DNA of 41,034 nucleotides from Bacteroidota bacterium. Lineage in GTDB: Bacteria > Bacteroidota > Bacteroidia > Palsa-965. Position 1 is the stretch's first letter; every line of letters begins with the position of its first letter. The position numbers and the translations under genes were made by a program. The DNA lies in the NCBI GenBank assembly GCA_003151415.1, contig PLXK01000190.1, positions 1 through 41,034 of the forward strand. The letters are read 5' to 3'. A model generated the notes under the pieces. That model was not told the DNA's origin. It ran no database searches and saw only the letters and a program-made list of their open reading frames with translations. This document shows positions 33,716 to 41,034 of this stretch, one piece after another.

Positions 33716-33860
33716 TATTGCCCCGAACCGGAAAGGAGCAGGATATCGTATTGAAACCTGAAAAGGGGAGGATTGTTCTTTCAGAGGCGAGTGCAGGATT
33801 CGGAATCGATAAATCTCAGCATTTCCGATCAGACAGGCGCTGGTTAACTACCTTTATCTG

Positions 33861-34226
33861 ATGAAAAATTTATCATTTTGGCTGATGGCACTCCTTTATG
33901 CAATCGCGGGCGCGATCCATTTTATTCAACCTGTGTTCTATCTTCAGCTGATGCCTGCCTGGATGCCAACGCCCAGGTTTCTTGTTTATTCAAGCGGCTT
34001 GTGTGAAATGCTTTTGGCGGTTCTATTAATACCCCGGCAGACCCGGAATTTCTCCATCCGGCTGATTATCTGCATGCTTCTGGTTTTCCTTTTCGCCATT
34101 CATATACCCCAGGCATTTCGTTTTTACCAAAGCCATGACAAATATCTTCTTGCGAGTCTGGTCCGATTGCCCATCCAGTTTTTGCTCATGGCCTGGGCCC
34201 GGTCACTCATCATTAAGCCGGTTTAA
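33861..34226 (+). CDS. DoxX-like membrane protein
   Basis: 121 residues with four hydrophobic helices. The start LMALLYAIAGAIHFIQPVFYLQLMPAWMP and the SGLCEMLLAVLL segment are typical of the short DoxX-like family. Function of these proteins is not established. It converges on the SpoIIE phosphatase gene with only 11 bases between stops. TACCTTTA at 33849-33856 is a possible -7 element close to the ATG. Confidence 0.8.
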   Translation: MKNLSFWLMALLYAIAGAIHFIQPVFYLQLMPAWMPTPRFLVYSSGLCEMLLAVLLIPRQTRNFSIRLIICMLLVFLFAIHIPQAFRFYQSHDKYLLASLVRLPIQFLLMAWARSLIIKPV

Positions 34227-34237
34227 ATTTCCTCATA

Positions 34238-36001
34238 TTAAAAGCGAATCCCCATCAACAAGACATCATCCGTCTGGTCCATCCCTCCCTGCCAGGCCAG
34301 CATGCGTTTTTCCACCAAAGAGCATTGTTCATGCATGGGCATATTGTGGATTTCCTGCAGCATGTCTCTGAACTGTCCAACCATGAATTTTTTTCCGTCG
34401 CGGCCTCCAAACTGATCCTGATAACCGTCAGAAAAAAGGTAAATGGTATCACCGCTGTTTACATTGAGGCGGTGTTCTGTAAAAAGTTTCTCTGAATCGT
34501 ATTGAAAACTGCCAATCGGAAATTTGTTTCCTTTGATTTCCAGCAATTCACCTTTCTTGAACAAATACAGCGGCCTTTTCGCCCCGGCGAAGGTGAGCTC
34601 TCTTTTTGAAATGCGGTAACGGCAGATGGATACATCCATTCCGTCGTTGGTAATTGCACCTCCATGATGCTTCATCGTTTCCAGCAGTTTCCGGTCCAGC
34701 TGATTCAGAATTTTGGCCGGGTCGGTCACACCCGAAAAGTTAACCACCTGGTGGAGGATGGAGTTTCCGATAACCGTCATCAGCGCACCAGGAACGCCAT
34801 GACCGGTGCAATCGATGGCAGCCATGATGATTTCATCTCCTTTTTTAGCGAACCAGTAGAAATCGCCGCATACAATATCTTTGGGCTTGTAGTAGATAAA
34901 GGCATCACCGAACACTTTGTGTATAATCTGCTCATCGGGCAAAATGGCCTCCTGGATTCTTTTTGCATAATGAATGCTGTCCCGGATTTCGCGGTAGGCC
35001 AGTTCCAGTTTTTGATTCTTTTCCCAGACCTCCTGAGTGCGTTCCCGCACCTTTTCCTCCATTTCGTCGGAATACAAACGCAAGCTGTCGCGCATTTGAA
35101 TCAGCGCGTTGCCCAACATATCATTTTCTCCCAGGCGTTCGTATCCCACAGACAGATTCCCCTTCCCAATTTCACTTGCAAAAATGGACGTTTTGGTAAA
35201 ACTTTCCGAAAGCCGGTTAACCGATTCACCCATTTCTCCGATGACGTTTCTGGTCACAGTAATTTTATTCTCCGGCAATTCCCCTTTCCCCAATTGCAGA
35301 ATGATTTCACGCATCATCTGAACCGGTTTACGAATTGCGCCGGAGATATATGTTGCGGCCATCAGTATGGCAAGAAACAATCCGATGGAAACAGAAAGAG
35401 AGATCACCAGGAGCTTGTTGAAAGAAGCGATAAGCTCGTTCCGGATCTGGGAAGCTTCTTCGCGGTTCCTGCTTATTGTTGCTTTCAAAGAATGCATGAT
35501 GCCATCGGTGCGCGGCAAAACTTCAGATTCAACAAGGTCTTCGGCCGAAAATTTCTTTTTTGCATTCTCATAGTCGTCGAAAGTAACCAACCCGTTCATG
35601 ATCTTTTTTTCTATCAGAAGCAGGTCCTCAAATTCTTCAAAAATCGCCTCCATGCTGTCTTTGTCGGCTTTTTTATTCAGCAAAACAAGGTAATTGTTGA
35701 GTTCTTTTTTCAGAGAAGGGTATTTCGTGCGATGCAGCTCGCGCAGATTGTATTTATCCTCTTTGCTGTTTTGCAGATAAACCCAGTTTGTGGAATACAT
35801 CTTGGATTCCGTCACAAGAAGATTGAACTCTTCCATTTTCTCCATATACGGATTGACAACTTCGGTCATCCTCCCTATGGTCGCATTACTTTCGCGGAGA
35901 AGAAAGTAACTCACTGCTACATTCAGGGATATGATAACAATAACGAAGAAGAAGCCAATCGTTACTTTTCTGAAACCAGTACTGGCAAAATTCAAATTCA
36001 T
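34238..36001 (-). CDS. SpoIIE-type PP2C phosphatase with membrane sensor and HAMP
   Basis: 587 residues. TM1 (~13-34), a ~155-residue helical periplasmic sensor of four-helix-bundle type, TM2 (~195-217), HAMP (~218-275), coiled coil (~300-345) and a C-terminal SpoIIE phosphatase with KPKDIVCGDFYW, AAIDCTGHGVPGALM, LFSDGYQDQFGG and TDDVLL, which supply the metal-binding Asp residues. Such proteins dephosphorylate anti-sigma-factor antagonists in partner-switching pathways; no cognate kinase or STAS protein is in the window. It is divergent from the TonB receptor/YfiR pair. Confidence 0.93.
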   Translation of the reverse strand: MNLNFASTGFRKVTIGFFFVIVIISLNVAVSYFLLRESNATIGRMTEVVNPYMEKMEEFNLLVTESKMYSTNWVYLQNSKEDKYNLRELHRTKYPSLKKELNNYLVLLNKKADKDSMEAIFEEFEDLLLIEKKIMNGLVTFDDYENAKKKFSAEDLVESEVLPRTDGIMHSLKATISRNREEASQIRNELIASFNKLLVISLSVSIGLFLAILMAATYISGAIRKPVQMMREIILQLGKGELPENKITVTRNVIGEMGESVNRLSESFTKTSIFASEIGKGNLSVGYERLGENDMLGNALIQMRDSLRLYSDEMEEKVRERTQEVWEKNQKLELAYREIRDSIHYAKRIQEAILPDEQIIHKVFGDAFIYYKPKDIVCGDFYWFAKKGDEIIMAAIDCTGHGVPGALMTVIGNSILHQVVNFSGVTDPAKILNQLDRKLLETMKHHGGAITNDGMDVSICRYRISKRELTFAGAKRPLYLFKKGELLEIKGNKFPIGSFQYDSEKLFTEHRLNVNSGDTIYLFSDGYQDQFGGRDGKKFMVGQFRDMLQEIHNMPMHEQCSLVEKRMLAWQGGMDQTDDVLLMGIRF

Positions 36002-36117
36002 AGAGAAAGAGTGCGATTAGCTGGAACTAAATGTACAAAAATAAATGGGATCGATCAGATAAAGCTGCAATTGGCCGACATCTCTTCGCAGAACAGAGGC
36101 AGTAAAAAAACAAAAGC

Positions 36118-36149
36118 TTTGCCGGCTTTGTGATATTTTGCTATTTTTG
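36118..36149 (+). promoter_or_regulatory. Promoter of the TonB receptor-yfiR operon
   Basis: TTTG (36118-36121), 20-base spacer and TATTTTTG (36142-36149) match the Bacteroidota -33/-7 arrangement. The leader to the ATG at 36202 would be about 45 bases. Confidence 0.6.
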
Positions 36150-36201
36150 AATTTAAGGCGGCCTTTTTGAGGCATATCCTATACAGACTCCGGACTCAAG
36201 T

Positions 36202-38280
36202 ATGATTTCACCATTCCGATTCAAATTCTTCTTTGCGCTTTTAATCGTATGGGGCATTCAGAATGCTAAAGCCCAGCAGGATTCGACCCGCTCCAAGCCC
36301 GGCAAAGACAGCATTGATTATTACGACCTGAATCTCGAACAGCTCATGAAGATCAAAGGGCATGATCTGCCTACCGAGCTCGAATCGCTGATTAACTCGC
36401 TGATCTCCGTTGCCTCTAAAAAACCGCTCAGCACCCGTGAATCTCCCAGTATTGTCACACTGGTTACAGCCGAGGAAATCAAAAACTCAGGAGCCCGCGA
36501 TCTGGTTGATGTTTTGCGTCTTGTACCCGGAATAGATTTTGGTGTGGATGTGGAGGGTGTGGTTGGAATTGCCATAAGGGGAAACTGGGCTCATGAAGGC
36601 AAGGTCCTTCTGCTCATCGACGGACAGGAAATGAATGAAATGCTTTATGCCAGCACTCAGTTTGGCAACCATTATCCGATTGATCAGATCAAACGCATAG
36701 AAATTATCAGGGGTCCCGGTTCCGCTATTTACGGAGGATATGCCGAATACGGCGTCATCAATATCATTACGCAAAGCGGGGCCGATATTAACGGTATTTC
36801 CGTGGCAGGCACTTACGGAGCCATGAAGGATGGGATGGCTCGGCAAAACATCAGCATTGCTGCGGGGAAAAAAATAAATGATTTTGAATTCAGCATTGCA
36901 GGCCTTGTCGGACAGGGCAACAGAAGCGATCAGGTGTATTCTGATTTTACAGGCCGCACATTTAATATGGCCGGATCAAGCAGTCTGAATCCGAACAATG
37001 TGAATATCGGGCTGTCCTGGAAAGGATTGAGTTTCAGGGGAATTTATGACAGCTACCAAACCAGCGTCGGAGATGGATACGACAAGATTCCACCCAAACC
37101 CTACAGCCAGGATTTCAATTCCATGTTTGCGGAACTGAAATATGTCTGGCAGATCAATAAAAAAATCACCATCACTCCAAGGGTCAATTATAAACGACAG
37201 CAACCCTGGCTCACACCACAATCTGACTCGGTTGCGGCTTTTAACATCCTGGCCGAACGCATTTCCGCAAACCTGAGTTTGTCTTATAACATTACCCGAA
37301 ACATCAATCTGGTTACCGGAGTCGAAGTGTTTCACGACGCCTCAACAGAGCTCGATACGGGACACTTTGTCGACGGAAGCAAAATGGTGAATTACATGAA
37401 TTATTCGGGCTTCCTTCAGGGACTTGTCAAGCACCGCATTGTCAATGTTATTTTTGGGGCCCGCTATGATAAAAACAGCCAGTACGGCGACGCCCTGGTG
37501 CCCCGCGTTGGCCTGACGAAAAAGATCAACCGCACAAATTTCAAATTATTGTACAGTCAGAGTTTCCGTTCGCCGGCCATTGAAAACATCAATCAGGCGC
37601 TCACTCCACAAGGTATCCGGCCCGAAAGAACCGAAGTCATTGAACTTGAAGGCGGCTATCAGCTCACCCGAAAATCACTTTTTACCATAAACATATACAA
37701 CATCAGCACCTTGAATCCAATCGTTTATTATGTCGTTGGATTGAACACCGATGCCTATGTCAATTTCGGCCATTCCGGGACAAGGGGCATTGAAACCGAA
37801 TACAGAACCAGACAACGCTGGGGCTATATCACAGCCAACTATGCCTTTTATACTGCACAGGGAAGTACCGAAGTTCCCAATTATCAGGTTCCCGGAAACA
37901 GCAATCAGCTTCTGGCTTTTCCTTCTCATAAAATCAATTTCAATGCTAGCATCAACCTGAATAAACATTTCAGCATCAATCCATCCGTGCTCTTCCGCAG
38001 TGCTAGCTACGGTTATGTGACAAACACCAACCCCGATTCTGCTGCATTGGGTATTCCCCTGCTTCATAAGTTCGAGGCACAAGTTTTTGTCAATCTGTTC
38101 CTGAATTGCAATAACATCTTTGTCAAAGGCCTGAGCGCAGGCATCGGAGTTTATGACATATTCGATCAGCAAACTCTTTTTATTGAACCCTACAATGGCC
38201 CGCATGCACCTTTGCCAGGCACTTCCCGCGAACTGGTTGTTCGTCTCCGCTATGACCTTACTAAAGAAAAAAAGGAATGA
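36202..38280 (+). CDS. TonB-dependent outer-membrane receptor
   Basis: 692 residues. Signal peptide 1-24 (ending NAKA), a short linker, plug domain ~70-195 (SPSIVTLVTAEEIKNSGARDLVDVLRLVPGI, DGQEMNE, IEIIRGPGSAIYGGYAEYGVINIIT), then a beta-barrel ending in ELVVRLRYDL. No carboxypeptidase-like N-terminal domain and no SusD partner, so it is not a SusC transporter. The ligand is unknown. The overlapping ATGA start of the YfiR gene suggests a sensing or signalling role instead of plain uptake. Confidence 0.92.
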   Translation: MISPFRFKFFFALLIVWGIQNAKAQQDSTRSKPGKDSIDYYDLNLEQLMKIKGHDLPTELESLINSLISVASKKPLSTRESPSIVTLVTAEEIKNSGARDLVDVLRLVPGIDFGVDVEGVVGIAIRGNWAHEGKVLLLIDGQEMNEMLYASTQFGNHYPIDQIKRIEIIRGPGSAIYGGYAEYGVINIITQSGADINGISVAGTYGAMKDGMARQNISIAAGKKINDFEFSIAGLVGQGNRSDQVYSDFTGRTFNMAGSSSLNPNNVNIGLSWKGLSFRGIYDSYQTSVGDGYDKIPPKPYSQDFNSMFAELKYVWQINKKITITPRVNYKRQQPWLTPQSDSVAAFNILAERISANLSLSYNITRNINLVTGVEVFHDASTELDTGHFVDGSKMVNYMNYSGFLQGLVKHRIVNVIFGARYDKNSQYGDALVPRVGLTKKINRTNFKLLYSQSFRSPAIENINQALTPQGIRPERTEVIELEGGYQLTRKSLFTINIYNISTLNPIVYYVVGLNTDAYVNFGHSGTRGIETEYRTRQRWGYITANYAFYTAQGSTEVPNYQVPGNSNQLLAFPSHKINFNASINLNKHFSINPSVLFRSASYGYVTNTNPDSAALGIPLLHKFEAQVFVNLFLNCNNIFVKGLSAGIGVYDIFDQQTLFIEPYNGPHAPLPGTSRELVVRLRYDLTKEKKE

Positions 38281-38819
38281 GCAGGAAGCCGAAACACATC
38301 AAAAATGCGCTGCTCTTCACCTTTCTGTTGCTGAGCGGGCAGGGCCTGTTCAACCGTGCCCGTGCACAGGATGTCGATTACAAATCCTACTCTCTTTTTG
38401 TCTACAATTTCATCAAGTACATCGAATGGCCGGATTCTAAAAGCCAGGGAGATTTTGTTCTTGGAGTTCTGGGGGATTCGCCGGTTATCCGCGAACTTGA
38501 AAAGCTGGCCGCAACAAAAAAAGCAAAAGGCCGCACCATTGTCATCAAAAGATTTTCGACAGCCGAAGAGGTTACCGAATGCCATTTGCTGTATGTCACT
38601 GCCGGCAAAAGCGGAACGATCAAAGCCTTGCGCGACAAGATAAAAAACAAACCGATGCTGATTGTCGGAGAAAGGGAAGGTCTGGCCAGGAAAGGAGCTT
38701 CCCTGAGCTTTGTCACGCTGGAAGATGATGTGCTCAAATTTGATATCAACAAGTCAGAAATAGAGCTTCATAACCTCAAGATTCCCGGCACCTTGATTTT
38801 GTTGGGATTGCTTATCTGA
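38277..38819 (+). CDS. YfiR family periplasmic protein
   Basis: 180 residues. Signal peptide (~1-31, ending RARA), then YSLFVYNFIKYIEWPDSKSQGDFVLGVLGDSPV, the characteristic YfiR/DUF4154 opening, and the C-terminal DKIKNKPMLIVGEREGLARKGASLSFV. In Pseudomonas YfiR inhibits the diguanylate cyclase YfiN in the periplasm. In Bacteroidota the family pairs with TonB receptors and membrane sensors, as here with the SpoIIE phosphatase next door. It overlaps the receptor stop by four bases. Confidence 0.9.
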   Translation: MSRKPKHIKNALLFTFLLLSGQGLFNRARAQDVDYKSYSLFVYNFIKYIEWPDSKSQGDFVLGVLGDSPVIRELEKLAATKKAKGRTIVIKRFSTAEEVTECHLLYVTAGKSGTIKALRDKIKNKPMLIVGEREGLARKGASLSFVTLEDDVLKFDINKSEIELHNLKIPGTLILLGLLI

Positions 38820-38827
38820 CTACCGCA

Positions 38828-38847
38828 AATTCCTTCAGAAAGGAATT
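38828..38847. terminator. Hairpin between convergent genes
   Basis: AATTCCTT and AAGGAATT form a perfect 8-bp stem with a 4-base loop, between the yfiR stop and the waaA stop (they share base 38847). There is no T-run, so termination is only likely, not certain. Confidence 0.4.
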
Positions 38848-40103
38848 CATGCAGGCAGGGTTGGGGTCTTTTCAGCAGACTCCACATCGAGAAGAATTCT
38901 GTTCGTTGCACCGCTTTTCTGCTGCACATAATTTCTCGCAACTTCTCCCGCTCCGCGGCATAGAAGCGGATCGTTTAGCTTCGAAAAAACCGTTCCCAAT
39001 TCATCTTCATTCCGGATGCAAAAGGCCGCTCCCAGATCAATAAGTTCGTGGGCTTCAGAAAACTTACGGTAGTTGGGGCCGAAGATCACCGGCAAGCCCC
39101 AGACAGAGGCTTCCAGAATATTGTGAATGCCATCTCCGAATCCTCCGCCAATGAAGGCAAGGGTGCCATATCGGTAAAGCGAAGACAACATCCCAACATT
39201 GTCGACAATAAGCACATCCGCTTCCATAACATTTGTCAAATTTGCCTCCGAGTAACAAATCACTTTGTGCTTTTGCTCAAACCGGGCAACAGTGGCTTTT
39301 ATTTCATCCTGACCAATTTCATGGGGAGCCAAAAGCAGTTTATATCCCATCTTTTTCAATGACAGTGTTTCAATCAAAGCCTCATCTTTTTCCCAGGCAC
39401 TCCCTGCAATCATCAGTTTCTTGTCCTGTTTAAACGCTTTGACAAGGGGCAGGTCTTTAGATTCCGCAGCAATGGAAGCGACACGATCGAACCGGGTATC
39501 GCCGCTTAAAACAGCGTTCTCATAACCCGCTCCCCTGAGCAATTTGAGCGAGGCCTCATCCTGAACATAAAACCGTGTAAAGCAGTTCAATTGTTTCAAA
39601 AACCAGGATCCATACCATTTGAAAAAATGCTGTTCCCTCCTGAAAATGCCTGAAACCAAATAGGCAGGGATTTTCCGCCGTCCGATTTCAGACAATAAAT
39701 TATACCAGAACTCGTATTTAACAATATAGACGGAGGCAGGCTTGACAATATCCAGAAAACGCACGGCATTACCCGGAGTATCCAAAGGCAGGTAATAGAC
39801 AAAATCCACCTTGTCGTAATCTTTCCGGATTTCATACCCGGATGGAGAGTAAAATGTGAGCAGTATTCTGCAGGCGGGGTCTCTTTTTTTCATTTCTTCA
39901 ATGAGAGGCCGGCCCTGCTCAAACTCCCCCAATGAAGCACAATGAAACCAGGTTATTGTTGTCTCGTTTTTACAGTCCCGGCTGATCCGGGAGAAAAGGT
40001 CTTCTCTTCCGCGGAGCCATTTTTTTGCCTTGGCATTGTGCAGAGAAGCAACACGTATGGAGAAAAGATACAGATAAACACTCAGGGTATAAAGTAGGCG
40101 CAT
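38847..40103 (-). CDS. waaA: 3-deoxy-D-manno-octulosonic acid transferase (Kdo transferase)
   Basis: 418 residues. One N-terminal membrane helix, then HCASLGEFEQGRPLIE with the catalytic Glu60, TFYSPSGYE, a VKYEFWYN segment, and the C-terminal half with AGSAWEKDE, LLAPHE and GGFGDGIHNILEAS for CMP-Kdo binding. It adds Kdo to lipid A precursor in LPS synthesis. It follows the outer-membrane protein gene by 42 bases on the same strand. Confidence 0.95.
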   Translation of the reverse strand: MRLLYTLSVYLYLFSIRVASLHNAKAKKWLRGREDLFSRISRDCKNETTITWFHCASLGEFEQGRPLIEEMKKRDPACRILLTFYSPSGYEIRKDYDKVDFVYYLPLDTPGNAVRFLDIVKPASVYIVKYEFWYNLLSEIGRRKIPAYLVSGIFRREQHFFKWYGSWFLKQLNCFTRFYVQDEASLKLLRGAGYENAVLSGDTRFDRVASIAAESKDLPLVKAFKQDKKLMIAGSAWEKDEALIETLSLKKMGYKLLLAPHEIGQDEIKATVARFEQKHKVICYSEANLTNVMEADVLIVDNVGMLSSLYRYGTLAFIGGGFGDGIHNILEASVWGLPVIFGPNYRKFSEAHELIDLGAAFCIRNEDELGTVFSKLNDPLLCRGAGEVARNYVQQKSGATNRILLDVESAEKTPTLPA

Positions 40104-40145
40104 CGGGAGAATCTGGGGAATAATGTTCAGAGCAGGTGCAAATGA

Positions 40146-40898
40146 TCAGTAGTAATAGTAGGCTTTGGGCATTCGTTTGTAAAGCGGCAAAATCCATCCC
40201 GCACGCATTCCATACAGAAGATCAATGCGCTGGGCGTCATCCGGCTTCATCATTTCGTAATCCCATATTCTCCGGTCCTTGGTAAACGCCTGGGAGCATT
40301 CTATTCCCACAAAAAAGTTCAAAAGGCGGTTATTGCTCATATACATGTAACCGACATATTCCGATACGGAGGGTCCGTTGGTGAGCCTGTCATATCCCTT
40401 TTTTAAATCCCCAACAAGCTGAGGCGATTGATTCCCGATATCTTCTATCTTGATATGATGTTCCAGAAATCCAAGTCCGAAGTTGGTAACAATTCCTGAA
40501 TTGGGGTTCGAGCCGAAAACGGGCCACAACTTTCCAACCCAGGCTGTGGAGGAAAAGCCTCTTTCCCAAAGTCTGACATCGGCAAACTCGCCATTCACAT
40601 TGATGACGGAGTGCTCATAATGGGTTGAAATGCTGTCCAGAAGACCGTATTCTCTGATCTCGTTTCCGAAGAGATAGGTAAAGTCTACACCGAAAAGCCA
40701 GTTCGTGTGTGTCTTGTATGTATAATTCAGCCCGATATTCGAATTAAATCCGAATCGTTTGGCCATGTCTCCACCGGGCAACTGGCCTGCGTAAGAAAAT
40801 TGCAAAAGCGGCACGGCAATGCAGGTATCGTTCAGGTTGAATTGGGCCTGAACGGATATGGCGCCACAAATAAACAGGGTGAGCAGAAAATTCCTCAT
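40146..40898 (-). CDS. Predicted outer-membrane beta-barrel protein
   Basis: 250 residues. Signal peptide 1-19 (ending VQA), then alternating aromatic/glycine beta-strand patterns (FGFNSNIGLNYTYK, WLFGVDFTYLFG, RLLNFFVGIE) and a C-terminus ending YYYY, with aromatic last residue as in outer-membrane barrels. No named family recognised. It is upstream of waaA in an apparent operon, which suggests a role in the cell envelope. Confidence 0.8.
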   Translation of the reverse strand: MRNFLLTLFICGAISVQAQFNLNDTCIAVPLLQFSYAGQLPGGDMAKRFGFNSNIGLNYTYKTHTNWLFGVDFTYLFGNEIREYGLLDSISTHYEHSVINVNGEFADVRLWERGFSSTAWVGKLWPVFGSNPNSGIVTNFGLGFLEHHIKIEDIGNQSPQLVGDLKKGYDRLTNGPSVSEYVGYMYMSNNRLLNFFVGIECSQAFTKDRRIWDYEMMKPDDAQRIDLLYGMRAGWILPLYKRMPKAYYYY

Positions 40899-40906
40899 TG
40901 GTCATG

Positions 40907-40914
40907 CAAAGCTA
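40907..40914 (-). promoter_or_regulatory. -7 element for the outer-membrane protein/waaA operon
   Basis: The minus strand reads TAGCTTTG, a perfect TAnnTTTG, 8 bases upstream of the ATG at 40898. No clear -33 element is seen. The leader would be only a few bases long, so this is a weaker candidate than its match suggests. Confidence 0.4.
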
Positions 40915-41008
40915 CTGATTTTTATTTCTGCCCCGTTTTCTGAGCCGTTGAAAGAGATGGATTCTTCTTTTCAAAAATCCTTATCTTCGTACCTTATTAT
41001 TGAGTGAT

Positions 41009-41034
41009 ATGGAAACAAAAAAAAAGATCCAAAA
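41009..41034 (+). CDS. First codons of a further gene running off the right edge
   Basis: ATG at 41009 opens a frame METKKKIQ to the edge of the window. TATCTTCG at 40982-40989, one base off TAnnTTTG, lies 20 bases upstream, which supports a real divergent gene. A KKIQ start next to waaA is reminiscent of DegT/DnrJ-type aminotransferases in this phylum, but eight residues cannot establish it. Confidence 0.4.

Noticed and set aside
34664-36133. 489-residue open frame on the plus strand across the SpoIIE phosphatase gene
   Set aside because: It is the antisense shadow of a clear phosphatase gene with all motifs; its translation has no recognisable domain.

Overview
The window comes from a member of the Bacteroidota. 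Evidence: a C-terminal type IX secretion sorting domain in the first gene, TAnnTTTG-type promoter elements, a fused CcoNO oxidase subunit, few Shine-Dalgarno sequences, and an exosortase/PID-CTERM pair of the kind known from this phylum. Genus cannot be read from the sequence. I see no rRNA, tRNA, CRISPR array, IS element or prophage.

Layout. 1-2.4 kb: the 3' part of a large repetitive secreted protein, closed by a strong bidirectional terminator. 2.7-9.2 kb: a cell-surface polysaccharide region. It holds an MBOAT O-acyltransferase, its SGNH-type partner broken by one in-frame TAG, a Wzc-type tyrosine autokinase with a Gly/Tyr tail, and a three-gene exosortase cassette (76-residue PID-CTERM substrate, exosortase, associated membrane protein). 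9.2-14.3 kb: a PAS histidine kinase and a receiver-Crp/Fnr fusion regulator, divergent from a beta-CASP metallo-hydrolase followed by YtxH, a holin-like protein and a small soluble protein. 14.4-14.7 kb: remnant of an acyltransferase-3 gene. 14.7-33.6 kb: a long minus-strand block for low-oxygen respiration and stress: hemN, queD, persulfide dioxygenase-rhodanese, PLP decarboxylase, universal stress protein, hemerythrin/RIC-like protein, ccoS-ccoNO-ccoQ-ccoP-ccoG-fixH-safE, then ccoI transcriptionally linked to mlaEFD and two small genes. 33.8-41 kb: DoxX-like protein, SpoIIE phosphatase divergent from a TonB-dependent receptor plus YfiR pair, waaA, an outer-membrane protein, and the first codons of a further gene.

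Main new observation. Four minus-strand operons in the respiratory block, and the intergenic region between the two-component system and the beta-CASP gene, share one promoter architecture. Each has a 12-bp operator TGAC-N4-GTCA (some copies with one TGAT half) and a second half-site TGAC or TGAT exactly 22 bp away. In the four minus-strand promoters a TAnnTTTG-like -7 element lies 44-45 bp or 23 bp downstream of the full operator. These are the class I and class II positions of Crp/Fnr activators, two helical turns apart. The intergenic region carries three such sites at 22-bp steps. The receiver-Crp/Fnr fusion encoded there keeps the E..R recognition-helix pair and has no cysteines, so it is the obvious candidate regulator, responding to phosphorylation rather than through an Fe-S cluster. 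If so, the cbb3 oxidase, copper ATPase, Mla lipid transport, persulfide oxidation, Usp and the RIC-like protein form one locally encoded regulon. The box layout is read directly from the sequence; the regulator assignment is inference.
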